Assembly: GCA_965200685.1 (NCBI GenBank)
Contig: OZ241379.1
Coordinates: forward strand, 310,001 to 374,000
Reading direction: 5' to 3'
DNA: 64,000 nucleotides
From: Bin5 sp965200685
Lineage (GTDB): Bacteria; Chloroflexota; Anaerolineae; Caldilineales; Caldilineaceae
Positions 37,800 to 46,593 of the stretch are shown piece by piece (positions within the stretch are counted from its first letter, which is position 1; every line of letters begins with the position of its first letter). The position numbers were made by a program, and so were the translations under genes. The notes beneath the pieces were generated by a model. That model made no database searches, was not told where the DNA came from, and was given only the letters and a program-made list of their open reading frames with translations.

Positions 37800-40679
37800 A
37801 TGATGTTCCTACATACTTGGGCTGTGCTCGTTCTCACCACGAAGCGACTCATCGCCCATCCAGCCCTTACCCTCGTCAGCATTCTGGGCATGACCAGCGC
37901 AGCGATCCTCGTTATGAGTATCCCCATCTACGTAGATGCGGTCTTCAATCGGCTACTACATACCGAACTGAGCGGACCCCTCGCACAAGGACGCTGCCAT
38001 CTCGCCCCAAATGGCGCGCAATCCACCTGTTTTCGCTTCGTCTTCCACCGAGTCGGCAACCAGGCCTGGCCCTTGCTCTGGTCCGATATTGAGGCCGCAG
38101 ACCGTTATCTAAGCGGTTCCGCCTTGGCCAGCCTGAATTTAGCGGAACAGAAACGGGTGCGTCTGTTTAAGTCACGACATTTTGGGCTGTTTCCATCCCA
38201 TACAACCGATTACAAAAGTCTGTCGGCCCGTCTGGCCAATGTGCATTTCGGCTGGATCAGCGATCTGCAACAGCATATTGAGGTGGCGGAGGGGACATTC
38301 CCGCAAAACAGCGAACGCCCAACCCCGTTCCAAGTATTGATCGCCGAGGCATTCGCTACTAGAACGGGCCTACAAGTAGGCGAGGTGTACACAGCTTTTG
38401 CTTCCGAGGACGACCAAGTGCTCCAGATCCCTGTACACATCGCGGGCATATGGCGGCCCAAAGACCCGCAAGCTCTGTTCTGGTTTCGGAACCCGCAAAG
38501 TTTTGACGATGTATTGTTCGTTCCACAAGCTACTTTTGCCGGCGCGCTACAGAGTCACACCGGCAGCTCTCTCAGTGAAGCCCTATGGTACTTCGTGCTA
38601 GATGGGACAAGCGTACGGGCCAGTACGATCCCCCTGCTTACCAGCCGCATTCGCCGTATGCAGAACTCTGCCGCCTCCCTTTTGCCAGATATGTTCATGA
38701 CTTCACCGCTAGATATGTTGTTCCGCTTTCAAATTGCCTCTCGTGCGCTGACCATTCAGCTTTTTACCTTTGCCATCCCCATTCTAGGCCTCAATCTGGT
38801 CTTCATCGGCCTGATCACCGGCATGTCTGTACAACGACGATGGGGAGAAATCGCTGTGATGCGTAGCCGGGGGGCCACCCGTATGCAGATCATTGGCATA
38901 GCAGTCTTTGAGAATCTGACAATTGCGGCCAGCTCCTTGGTCCTAGCCATACCGGGTAGCCTCGGTGCAGCCTATGTGGCCACCCAAATTCGCTCTTTTT
39001 TACAGTTCAACGTTTCAAGTGGCCTGCCAGTTTCCCTCAATTCAATGGCCATCTGGGCAGGCGTAGCCGTGTTCGGCTTCGCTCTGGTCACACAATTGCT
39101 GCCGACAGTCGGCGCATCTCGTCATACAGCCGTAAGTGTGGGCCGGGAACAGGCCCGCCTGTTGCGACCACCTTGGTGGCAACGGACCGGTCTCGATCTG
39201 TTGCTGCTGATCCCAGCCGCCTATGGTCTCTATATGTTGATCCAAGAGGGCAATGTCCTATCACCTACCGGGGATGCCACTGCACAGAACCCTTTTGACA
39301 ATCCTCTGCTTCTCTTGATCCCATCTCTGACCGCGGCCGCCTTGACCCTTTTCCTGATCCGGATGTTCCCCTTAGCCTTGGCTGGCCTGACCCGCCTGCT
39401 GTCTCTGTCGTCCAATGTAAGTTTTCTGTTTGCCGTCCGCCACCTCGCCCGCACCCGTGGCCTGTACACGACACCTATCGCGCTGTTGACCGTAACCCTC
39501 AGTCTGTCTGTCTTTCTCTCAACGACAGCCCAGACCTTGGGTACACATCTGACGGACCAAGCCCTCTACCAGGTCGGGGCCGATCTGGTCCTGCTTCCCC
39601 GCTTGGACACAGACGATCCGGAAGATGATGGCAGTGGACGTGAGGGGGCAGCCAATCAAGCAGGCGAGGTCCCAGACTGGTACTATATTCCTCTGTCAGA
39701 GTATCGCCAGGTAGCCGGGATCGTTCAGGCGGCTCGGGTCGGTCGTTTCCCAGCCGTGATACAACAGGCAGATCGCAACCAAGGAATTCTTCTGGCTACC
39801 GATAGCGATGCTCTGGCCCAAGTAGCATTTTGGAAACCCGAATTCGCCTCAATGAGCCTAGGGGCCTTGATGAATGAATTGGCCCTAGTACACAATGGCG
39901 TGTTGCTGCCGGCAGAATTCATGCGGCAACATGCCCTAGCAATCGGGGACCCGATGGTCATTCGTACACAGATCTATGGCTACAGTGTCCCCTTGACTCT
40001 ACAGATAGTAGGCAATTTTGACATTTTCCCCACATGGAACCCGCGTTGGGGGCCCATGTACGTGATCAATGTACCGTACCTGTTTCAACAAGTCGGCCTA
40101 GAAGTGCCGACAGCTATCTGGCTTAAGGCCAATCCCACGGTAAATCCTGCAACAGTGCGAGCAGATCTCGGGCAACTCAATCCCTACAGTGGAATCCAAA
40201 CCCCTTTCTTCAGCGGCATCGCCTTGGAAGAACAACGGCCGGAACGGCAAGGGTTGTTGGGGCTGCTGACCATTGGGTTCGTCTCTGCCATTCTCTTAGC
40301 CAGCGTTGGCTTCGTTATGTATATCGCCTATTCATTACAACAGCGGTCGATTGAACTGGGCATTTTGCGTTCCGTTGGGCTGTCAGTCTGGCAGATGATC
40401 CGCTACTTGGCCTGGGAATTGAGCATCTTGGTGATCTTTGGCCTGGTCAGCGGTACCCGCTTGGGCATGTTGGTATCCCAGCTATGGATTCCTTATTTTC
40501 GGATCGGCAAGAGTGATTATACCGAGCTCCTGCCGGTATCTGTGCAATACTCCTGGCCGGCTCTGTGGGTCCTCTATGCCCTGTTCTCTGTTGTCTTTGT
40601 CACAACTTTGCTGCTACTTGCCGCGCGCGCGCGCAAACTTCGGCTCTTTGAGATCGTTAAGATGGGAGAAAGCGTCTGA
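37800..40679 (+). CDS. FtsX/MacB-like ABC transporter permease without adjacent ATPase
   Basis: A 959-residue permease. An N-terminal helix (about 17-40, TLVSILGMTSAAILVMSIPI) is followed by an ~280-residue periplasmic domain, the first FtsX core (about 320-410, SVQRRWGEIAVMRSRGATRM), a central membrane block, a second periplasmic domain (about 590-810) and a second FtsX core (about 820-950, SLQQRSIELGILRSVGLSV). The pair of ELGxLRSxG-type coupling helices marks the type VII ABC fold, which drives mechanotransmission or lipoprotein release rather than classical transport. Its ATPase (LolD/MacB-like) is not in the window. Start ATG 37800 (or 37803) follows AAAGG. Confidence 0.8.
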   Translation: MMFLHTWAVLVLTTKRLIAHPALTLVSILGMTSAAILVMSIPIYVDAVFNRLLHTELSGPLAQGRCHLAPNGAQSTCFRFVFHRVGNQAWPLLWSDIEAADRYLSGSALASLNLAEQKRVRLFKSRHFGLFPSHTTDYKSLSARLANVHFGWISDLQQHIEVAEGTFPQNSERPTPFQVLIAEAFATRTGLQVGEVYTAFASEDDQVLQIPVHIAGIWRPKDPQALFWFRNPQSFDDVLFVPQATFAGALQSHTGSSLSEALWYFVLDGTSVRASTIPLLTSRIRRMQNSAASLLPDMFMTSPLDMLFRFQIASRALTIQLFTFAIPILGLNLVFIGLITGMSVQRRWGEIAVMRSRGATRMQIIGIAVFENLTIAASSLVLAIPGSLGAAYVATQIRSFLQFNVSSGLPVSLNSMAIWAGVAVFGFALVTQLLPTVGASRHTAVSVGREQARLLRPPWWQRTGLDLLLLIPAAYGLYMLIQEGNVLSPTGDATAQNPFDNPLLLLIPSLTAAALTLFLIRMFPLALAGLTRLLSLSSNVSFLFAVRHLARTRGLYTTPIALLTVTLSLSVFLSTTAQTLGTHLTDQALYQVGADLVLLPRLDTDDPEDDGSGREGAANQAGEVPDWYYIPLSEYRQVAGIVQAARVGRFPAVIQQADRNQGILLATDSDALAQVAFWKPEFASMSLGALMNELALVHNGVLLPAEFMRQHALAIGDPMVIRTQIYGYSVPLTLQIVGNFDIFPTWNPRWGPMYVINVPYLFQQVGLEVPTAIWLKANPTVNPATVRADLGQLNPYSGIQTPFFSGIALEEQRPERQGLLGLLTIGFVSAILLASVGFVMYIAYSLQQRSIELGILRSVGLSVWQMIRYLAWELSILVIFGLVSGTRLGMLVSQLWIPYFRIGKSDYTELLPVSVQYSWPALWVLYALFSVVFVTTLLLLAARARKLRLFEIVKMGESV

Positions 40680-40830
40680 TAAAAAGCCACTTGGAACCCT
40701 ACCCCCATCACTGTACAATGGGACAGCAGGCAGTTTGCGTTTCAAGCCATCTCCTGATTTTGCCATCAGGCAGACAGGCGTACAATGCACAGATCATCAG
40801 ACAACATCCATGATACCAAGGAATCCATCC

Positions 40831-42294
40831 ATGCGACCGGCCAATCTACTGTTCATCATCTCTGACCAACACAACCGGGACATCAGCGGCTGTTACGGGG
40901 ACCCCCTTGTGCAGACGCCTCATCTGGACCGTCTCGCCGCAAGAGGAACCCGTTTCACAAACGCCTACACCACTTGCCCGATCTGTGTACCGGCCCGGGC
41001 CAGCCTAGCCAGCGGCCGCTATGTCCATCAGACTGGCCACTGGGACAACGCCCATCCCTATCATGGCGAACTGCCCAGTTGGCATCACCGCCTGCGAGAG
41101 CAGGGCCATCCCATGGATCTGATTGGTAAGCTGCACTTCCGTAGCGCGCAGGATGACAACGGCTTTCGCCGAGAGATTGAACCTCTACACGTGGTAGATG
41201 GCATCGGCGATGTGTTGAGCTGCATCCGGGAGAATCCACCCTACCGGGACAATACACAGGGTGTACGCGAAGCGGGGCCGGGCCATTCTACCTATCTGCA
41301 ATATGATATCCGCAACGCTGATAATGCGGTGGCCTGGCTGAAGCAGGCCCCGGCTAGGGGCCTGCCTTGGTGTCTCTTTGTCTCCTTCGTCTGCCCTCAT
41401 CCGCCCTACATCGCCCCGCAAACCCTCTACTCGCTGTACCCGTTGGAGGATGTGCCTATGCCACCCCAATGGCGCAGAGAAGATTGGCCGCATCACCCAG
41501 ACCTAGACTATTTTCGTCAGTTTTTTGGCATCAGTGACGGCTTTGATGAAGAGGATATCCGCAAGGTAATCGCAGCCTATTATGGCGCAATCACCCATGT
41601 GGATCTGCAGATCGGCCGGGTCTTGCAGGCCCTGGAGGCCAATGGGTTGGCGGAGAATACACGCATCATCTACACATCCGACCACGGCGAGAGCCGGGGG
41701 GCTCGGGGGTTGTTCGGCAAGTTCACCATGTACGAGGAGGCCGCGGCCGTGCCTCTCATCATGGCCGGTCCGGATCTACCGGCAGGGGCAGCCTGTCAGA
41801 CGCCCGTCTCCTTTGTCGATCTTTTCCCAACAGTGCTAGAGTGTGTGGGTGTGGCAGCGGAGCCGGAAGATGGGGACCTGCCTGGGGAGTCTCTCTGGCG
41901 TATTGCACAGGAGGCAGACGCGGAACGCACTGTCCTCAGCGAGTATCATGCGGTTGGTTCACGGCATGGGGTCTTTATGCTGCGGGACCGCCGCTACAAG
42001 TATATACACTACGTGAACCAACGGCCCCAGCTTTTCGATCTGCTGGAAGATCCAGAGGAGGTAGAGGATCTAGCAGAACGACCAGGCTATGAAGCACTGC
42101 TCAATATCTATGAAATCCAACTACGAGAGTTGCTCAACCCGGAGGTGGTAGACGCCCAGGCCAAAGAATCTCAGCGCCGGATGGTGGAAGCTGCCGGCGG
42201 CCTTGAAGCGGTACAGGCGCGGGGCACTTTTGATAACTCCCCTACGCCAGGAGAAAACCCAGCCTTCCGGCAGTATCTTCATAACTCGCTCTGA
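40831..42294 (+). CDS. Type I sulfatase
   Basis: A 487-residue arylsulfatase/choline-sulfatase-like hydrolase. N-terminal metal site NLLFIISDQHNRDI, then the sulfatase signature CPICVPARASLASG with the formylglycine Cys52 in C-V-P-A-R; later HWDNAHPYHG, FVCPHPPYIAP and the metal-binding YTSDHGESRGARGLFGK (about 280). Start ATG 40831 has AAGGA eight nt upstream; upstream in-frame codons overlap the permease gene. No signal peptide is visible, so it appears cytoplasmic. It needs a formylglycine-generating enzyme, not seen here. Substrate unknown. The 3' end overlaps the convergent restriction enzyme gene by 16 bp. Confidence 0.88.
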   Translation: MRPANLLFIISDQHNRDISGCYGDPLVQTPHLDRLAARGTRFTNAYTTCPICVPARASLASGRYVHQTGHWDNAHPYHGELPSWHHRLREQGHPMDLIGKLHFRSAQDDNGFRREIEPLHVVDGIGDVLSCIRENPPYRDNTQGVREAGPGHSTYLQYDIRNADNAVAWLKQAPARGLPWCLFVSFVCPHPPYIAPQTLYSLYPLEDVPMPPQWRREDWPHHPDLDYFRQFFGISDGFDEEDIRKVIAAYYGAITHVDLQIGRVLQALEANGLAENTRIIYTSDHGESRGARGLFGKFTMYEEAAAVPLIMAGPDLPAGAACQTPVSFVDLFPTVLECVGVAAEPEDGDLPGESLWRIAQEADAERTVLSEYHAVGSRHGVFMLRDRRYKYIHYVNQRPQLFDLLEDPEEVEDLAERPGYEALLNIYEIQLRELLNPEVVDAQAKESQRRMVEAAGGLEAVQARGTFDNSPTPGENPAFRQYLHNSL

Positions 42295-43340
42295 CGGGCC
42301 GGGGGCCCGTCTTCACTAAATGATACCGATTCCAACACAGCGGAATTGGATGTTCTCACAAATTCAATGACGTCTCCTTCCAATGAAACGCAAAATACAG
42401 TGTCACTCATTTTGAAAGTAATATCTGGCAATCTGTCCGGAGTAGACTCTAAAATCCGTTGAATCGGTGTTCTTACATACCTTTTTAGAAACAAACTCAT
42501 AACTCGTCCCGCAGCACCTTCAAGGTGTTCCCAGGCAGCGTCTCCTATATAGGTTTCACCGCCTACACTCTGAAAAACTGCAACAAGTTCATTGAGTTTT
42601 GAATTCGGAGTTGGGTCAAGCACGATAAGCACAGGCTTAAAATCACTTGCCCTGCAATCGACTGGAAAATCCAGTTCTTCCTGCCATCGCCCTTGGCCGG
42701 AAGCTGCGATAGTGACCCTAATCTTTATCTCATATGCCAACTTTTGCCTTATGCAATCCACCTGACGTCCTTTGGACTTATCATTGTGTCTCTTGATAGG
42801 GCTTTTCGCAGCACTAAAAGATGCGCCACCAATAGCATGAGCAATTATTGGCTCAAATAGATATCCGGTTTCTTGTCCAGATCTGTTGTCGATATCATAA
42901 ATCCATTTTCTCCACAAAAGAAAGCCAGCCAGAGATCTAGAACTCATCTGGCCATATTGTAGTAAGGCTCTTGGTCCAATTTGATCCATAGTTGGTATGG
43001 GTTGATTTTCAAGAATGCGAGCATATTTCAGGCGGCTCTTTTGAAGCCTAGCTAAACAAGCAAAATATGTGTCTGCATCAGGAACGAATGCTATCAACCG
43101 CTCAATTAAGCTCAAAAAATCTAACCCTTGTAATTTGAGTTTCCGTGGATCATCCTCTTCAAAAAATCCTGGCACTTCCTTATCTGTAATTTCTGGAAAT
43201 TGGCTGACAAGCCCAAGGTCCTGCACAATTGTTGCTACAAGGAAATTACAATCATCATCATCTAGACCAACTCCCAACTCTCCACCGCCAGATACCTGTG
43301 CGCTTGCAATTAATGACTTCTGGGACTGTGTTAAGGCCAT
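42279..43340 (-). CDS. Type II restriction endonuclease (possibly ApaLI-like)
   Basis: A 353-residue protein directly downstream of a C5-cytosine methyltransferase gene on the same strand. A PD-(D/E)xK-type active site is visible: QVDC (D195), then AYEIKIRVT (E204, K206), with GRWQEELDFPVDC downstream. The segment around GRQVDC...EIKIR...SGQGRW...PVLIVLDPTPNSKL resembles, from memory, the ApaLI-type endonuclease family; the exact family and recognition site are not established. Start ATG 43340 lies 17 nt after the methylase stop with GGAG 11 nt upstream; an alternative ATG at 43388 would overlap the methylase. AT-richer than the flanks. Confidence 0.6.
   Translation of the reverse strand: MALTQSQKSLIASAQVSGGGELGVGLDDDDCNFLVATIVQDLGLVSQFPEITDKEVPGFFEEDDPRKLKLQGLDFLSLIERLIAFVPDADTYFACLARLQKSRLKYARILENQPIPTMDQIGPRALLQYGQMSSRSLAGFLLWRKWIYDIDNRSGQETGYLFEPIIAHAIGGASFSAAKSPIKRHNDKSKGRQVDCIRQKLAYEIKIRVTIAASGQGRWQEELDFPVDCRASDFKPVLIVLDPTPNSKLNELVAVFQSVGGETYIGDAAWEHLEGAAGRVMSLFLKRYVRTPIQRILESTPDRLPDITFKMSDTVFCVSLEGDVIEFVRTSNSAVLESVSFSEDGPPARQSEL
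42293..42311. terminator. Compact GC hairpin between convergent genes
   Basis: A perfect 8-bp inverted repeat, GACGGGCC (42293-42300) and GGCCCGTC (42304-42311), with a 3-nt loop. It sits at the sulfatase stop codon and inside the last codons of the convergent restriction gene. Only a weak pyrimidine tract follows, so it may be a terminator or just a barrier to read-through. Confidence 0.45.
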
Positions 43341-43359
43341 AGCGGTAACTACTCCATTC

Positions 43360-44574
43360 TTACTGTTTGAGGCCAAAAAAGCATTCATTGACTACTTCAC
43401 ACACACTTTGGAGGGCAGGACTCATACCCAATGAAGTAGTGGGAACAAAAGATAATAAAGCACCCTCATTTGTGCCGGGAATGCCTTTATTCCTATGGAG
43501 GTCATTCTTTAAGGCTAATGCGACTGCCCGTGCAAGTAACGAAGGAACAGCATTTCCAATTTGAAGGATACATTGCGTTGCAGTTCCAGCAAACAAGAAA
43601 GTATCCGGAAAAGTCTGAAGCCGGGCACACTCTCGCAATGTTAAAAACCGATTCTCAAGAGGATGCACAAACTCTGCGATAGCTCCACTGGTAATCGCTT
43701 TTGAAGGTTGGTCGGCATACAATCTTCTGAGACCAAATGGAGCCCCGCCCCGACGTTCTGTGGGAGTTCCATCCATGACGCGACGGAACGCTCGACGCTG
43801 GTAACTATCATGCCACAAATCTTCGGGCAAGTGTTTCATTGACTGGCCAGGTTTCAAGCACTCAATACGCTTACGATCCAATGCAGAAATCTCACGTGTG
43901 TAGTGTCCTTGGGGAATTCCAGGAGAACTTGTTGTTGGCTGTGGAAGGCCCGCTAAGGCATCTCCCAAGGTTGGGCAAGGAGGAAGGTTCAAATATACCT
44001 TTGATGCACCAGGCGCACCAAAAGCCATATGCGTTGGTTCTGGAAATGTCGGATCCCAGCCAAGGCCGCCAATTGCTATCACACGTTTGCGATGCTGCGG
44101 GACACCATAATTGGCTGCGTTGACTTTTCGCAAATGGATACGATACCCAGTTTGTATCAATGGGACAAGTAGATCAAGAACTCGCTCTCCCTTGTCCGCT
44201 GTTAGGAACCCCTCAACATTCTCAAATACAAACGTTCTTGGCTTATGGCGCACGACGAGTTCAGAAAACACTCGAACAAGGCTGTTCCTCTTATCCTCAG
44301 AACGACGCATCCCCGCCGATGAGAATCCTTGGCATGGCGGACCACCAATGATCACGTCAGCGGATACCAATTCGGTTTCCTCGGTGATCTTGTCTTGAAA
44401 GGCATGATTCCGGAAGTTTCGTAGATAGGTTTTTACTGCGATTTCATCACTATCAATTGCACAAACACATTGAAAGCCAGATTGCTGAAAACCAAGCGAA
44501 AGCCCCCCCGCTCCACAGAATAGATCAACAAAGGTGAATGCAGAACGAATACGTGAATTTGGCATTTGACTCAT
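43360..44574 (-). CDS. DNA (cytosine-5-)-methyltransferase
   Basis: A type II modification enzyme of 404 residues that methylates C5 of cytosine in a specific site. Motif I FVDLFCGAGGLSLGF (15-29), motif IV with the catalytic Cys GGPPCQGFS (77-85, C81), motif VI FENVEGFLT, motif VIII RKRVIAIGG, then a variable target-recognition region and motifs IX-X (RLYADQPSKAITSG and ILQIGNAVPSLLARAVA). Start ATG 44574 has GGGAG seven nt upstream. A promoter (44599-44627) precedes it, so the methylase is made first and the endonuclease follows in the same transcript. AT-rich relative to surroundings. Confidence 0.92.
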   Translation of the reverse strand: MSQMPNSRIRSAFTFVDLFCGAGGLSLGFQQSGFQCVCAIDSDEIAVKTYLRNFRNHAFQDKITEETELVSADVIIGGPPCQGFSSAGMRRSEDKRNSLVRVFSELVVRHKPRTFVFENVEGFLTADKGERVLDLLVPLIQTGYRIHLRKVNAANYGVPQHRKRVIAIGGLGWDPTFPEPTHMAFGAPGASKVYLNLPPCPTLGDALAGLPQPTTSSPGIPQGHYTREISALDRKRIECLKPGQSMKHLPEDLWHDSYQRRAFRRVMDGTPTERRGGAPFGLRRLYADQPSKAITSGAIAEFVHPLENRFLTLRECARLQTFPDTFLFAGTATQCILQIGNAVPSLLARAVALALKNDLHRNKGIPGTNEGALLSFVPTTSLGMSPALQSVCEVVNECFFGLKQ

Positions 44575-44598
44575 ACACCATCTCCCTTACTAGCGTTT

Positions 44599-44627
44599 AT
44601 TGTAACGATCATTTGATTCAGATACAA
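44599..44627 (-). promoter_or_regulatory. Promoter of the restriction-modification operon
   Basis: On the minus strand TTGTAT (44627-44622), a 17-bp spacer and TACAAT (44604-44599), 25 bp before the methylase ATG. No C-protein operator repeats were noticed. Confidence 0.45.
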
Positions 44628-44640
44628 CATCGTCAAACAG

Positions 44641-44674
44641 AAAACGCCAGCATTCTCACGAACACTGACGTTTT
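44641..44674 (-). terminator. Intrinsic terminator of the ABC exporter operon
   Basis: A 15-bp stem (with G-U pairs) between 44674-44660 and 44655-44641 and a 4-nt loop, read on the minus strand; the stem ends in TTTT and is followed by CTGTTT. It lies 30 bp past the stop of the second exporter gene. Confidence 0.7.
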
Positions 44675-44703
44675 GCTCTAAGAAGGCTAGATGGAACGTA
44701 GGC

Positions 44704-46530
44704 TTAGGCCGCAACCAGTTCTCCTTCACGGAAAAGCGGCTCCATAGCAGCGCTGCGCTCGTCCCGGAACTGCTTTGTGTATAGGGTATAGTAGTGACCG
44801 CCCTGGCGCATCAACTGCGCGTGACTGCCCTGCTCAGCGATGCAACCATCCTCAATAACCAGAATGCGGTCCGCTTTCTTGATCGTCGAGAGTCTGTGAG
44901 CGATGACAAAGCTGGTGCGCCCAGCCATCACCGTATCCATAGCCTCCTGAATCAGGGCCTCGGCCAGCGTATCTACGGAACTGGTCGCCTCGTCCATCAC
45001 GAAGATATCGGGGTCGGCTAGAATGGCACGCGCTAGGCTCAACAGTTGCTTCTGCCCGACAGACAGCAGCACACCTCCCTCGCCGACTTCACTAGCATAC
45101 CCCTTGTCCAACGCGAGAATGAATTCATGCGCCCCAGCCATTTTTGCCGCGCTCTCAACCTCCTCATCCGTTGCCTCAAGACGCCCATAACACAGATTCT
45201 CGCGAATCGTACCGGAAAAAAGGTAGGGGGTCTGTAACACCATACCGATGCGGCTGTGGATGCCGTGGAGCGTCCACTCGGTGTAATCCCGTCCATTGAT
45301 CAGAATACGCCCACGGGTAGGCTCATAAAACCGGCAGGCCAGATTTACAATGGTCGATTTGCCAGCACCCGTCGGCCCTACCAGAGCGATCATCTCTCCT
45401 TGCTTCACATGGAGGCTGAAATCACGCAAAATTGGCTTCTCCTCCTCATAACGGAAGTCTACATTCTCAAAGACGATATCCCCGCGCAGAGTATCTGGCC
45501 TCTGCGCGTCATTACGGTCCTGAATCTCCGGCAGCGCGTCAATCAGGCTAAAGATACGCTCGCCGGAGGCAATGGACTGCTGCATCTCTGCATAGATATG
45601 AGCCATCTCCTGGATGGGAAACAGCATGAAGGTGATATACGAGACAAAGGCCTGGATGCCACCAATTGTCATGCCGCCCAGTTGGAACTGCCAGCCGCTA
45701 TACAAGATGACGCTGGCAACGCCCACGGCACTGATCAGCTGTACTGTGGGCAGGAACAGGGCCGACAACCAAGCAGCCCGGAACCCAGCCCGATACATCG
45801 TATCGGTCAAATCGGTGAACTCTTCCAGATTTGCCTCTTCCCGACGTAGGCTCTTGACTACCCGCACACCGGTGATGTTCTCATTGTAGGCTCCAGTGAT
45901 CTTCGAATTCGTTTTGCGTACATCCCGGTACTCCACCAGGATCTTCTTTTTGAACTGGACAGCCACAACGGTCAATACGGGAATAATACAGGCAACAATC
46001 AGCATCATCCGCACATCGATCAGCGCCATATAGAACAGGGAGATGCCAATGCTGGCCGCACCCCAGACCAGATCCAAAAAGCCCCAGGAGACCAGTTCAC
46101 CCACACGCGAGGCATCGGACGTGAGCCGACTCATCAGCCAGCCCACGGGTGTCCTATCGTAGTAGGAAAGGGACAACTCCTGCAAACGGGCAAACATCTT
46201 TTGCCGCAGATCATACTGCACCCGCTCGCCGAGCCGAGCAGCAGCACTGATGAATCCCATCACCATCAACGCCTGCAACAAAACGATCAGGCCATACTGG
46301 ATCATCAGCCGCCAGAGCTGATTCTCGTCACCAGCCAGAATGCCCTCGTCAATAATCCGCTTGCTGAGGAACGTGAAATACCCGTCCAGCACAGCGGTCA
46401 TAGCAATTGTGAAGAGATAGGTACACATCAACGGCCAGTGGAGCAGGCCTTGCCGAATAATACGCAGCACTGTCTGGCCGTTGAATTGCGTATCGAATTC
46501 TTCTTCCTCAAAATGTTCATGTTGTGACAT
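44704..46530 (-). CDS. ABC exporter half-transporter, subunit 2
   Basis: A fused membrane/ATPase half-transporter of 608 residues (type IV ABC exporter fold), membrane part about 30-330 and NBD about 360-590. Walker A GPTGAGKST, an atypical signature LSVGQKQLLSLARAIL (V for the usual first G), and a normal Walker B with catalytic Glu, DIFVMDEATSSVD, then IAHRLSTIKKAD. The odd signature matches the degenerate Walker B of its partner: in heterodimeric exporters both defects fall in the same composite ATP site. It follows the partner gene by 63 nt. Likely substrates are drugs or lipids (family knowledge). Confidence 0.9.
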   Translation of the reverse strand: MSQHEHFEEEEFDTQFNGQTVLRIIRQGLLHWPLMCTYLFTIAMTAVLDGYFTFLSKRIIDEGILAGDENQLWRLMIQYGLIVLLQALMVMGFISAAARLGERVQYDLRQKMFARLQELSLSYYDRTPVGWLMSRLTSDASRVGELVSWGFLDLVWGAASIGISLFYMALIDVRMMLIVACIIPVLTVVAVQFKKKILVEYRDVRKTNSKITGAYNENITGVRVVKSLRREEANLEEFTDLTDTMYRAGFRAAWLSALFLPTVQLISAVGVASVILYSGWQFQLGGMTIGGIQAFVSYITFMLFPIQEMAHIYAEMQQSIASGERIFSLIDALPEIQDRNDAQRPDTLRGDIVFENVDFRYEEEKPILRDFSLHVKQGEMIALVGPTGAGKSTIVNLACRFYEPTRGRILINGRDYTEWTLHGIHSRIGMVLQTPYLFSGTIRENLCYGRLEATDEEVESAAKMAGAHEFILALDKGYASEVGEGGVLLSVGQKQLLSLARAILADPDIFVMDEATSSVDTLAEALIQEAMDTVMAGRTSFVIAHRLSTIKKADRILVIEDGCIAEQGSHAQLMRQGGHYYTLYTKQFRDERSAAMEPLFREGELVAA

Positions 46531-46593
46531 CTGTCAACCTCTTGTGAAGATTGGGGGATTGATTCCTCATAGATAACGGGTTGATCACGGTGC

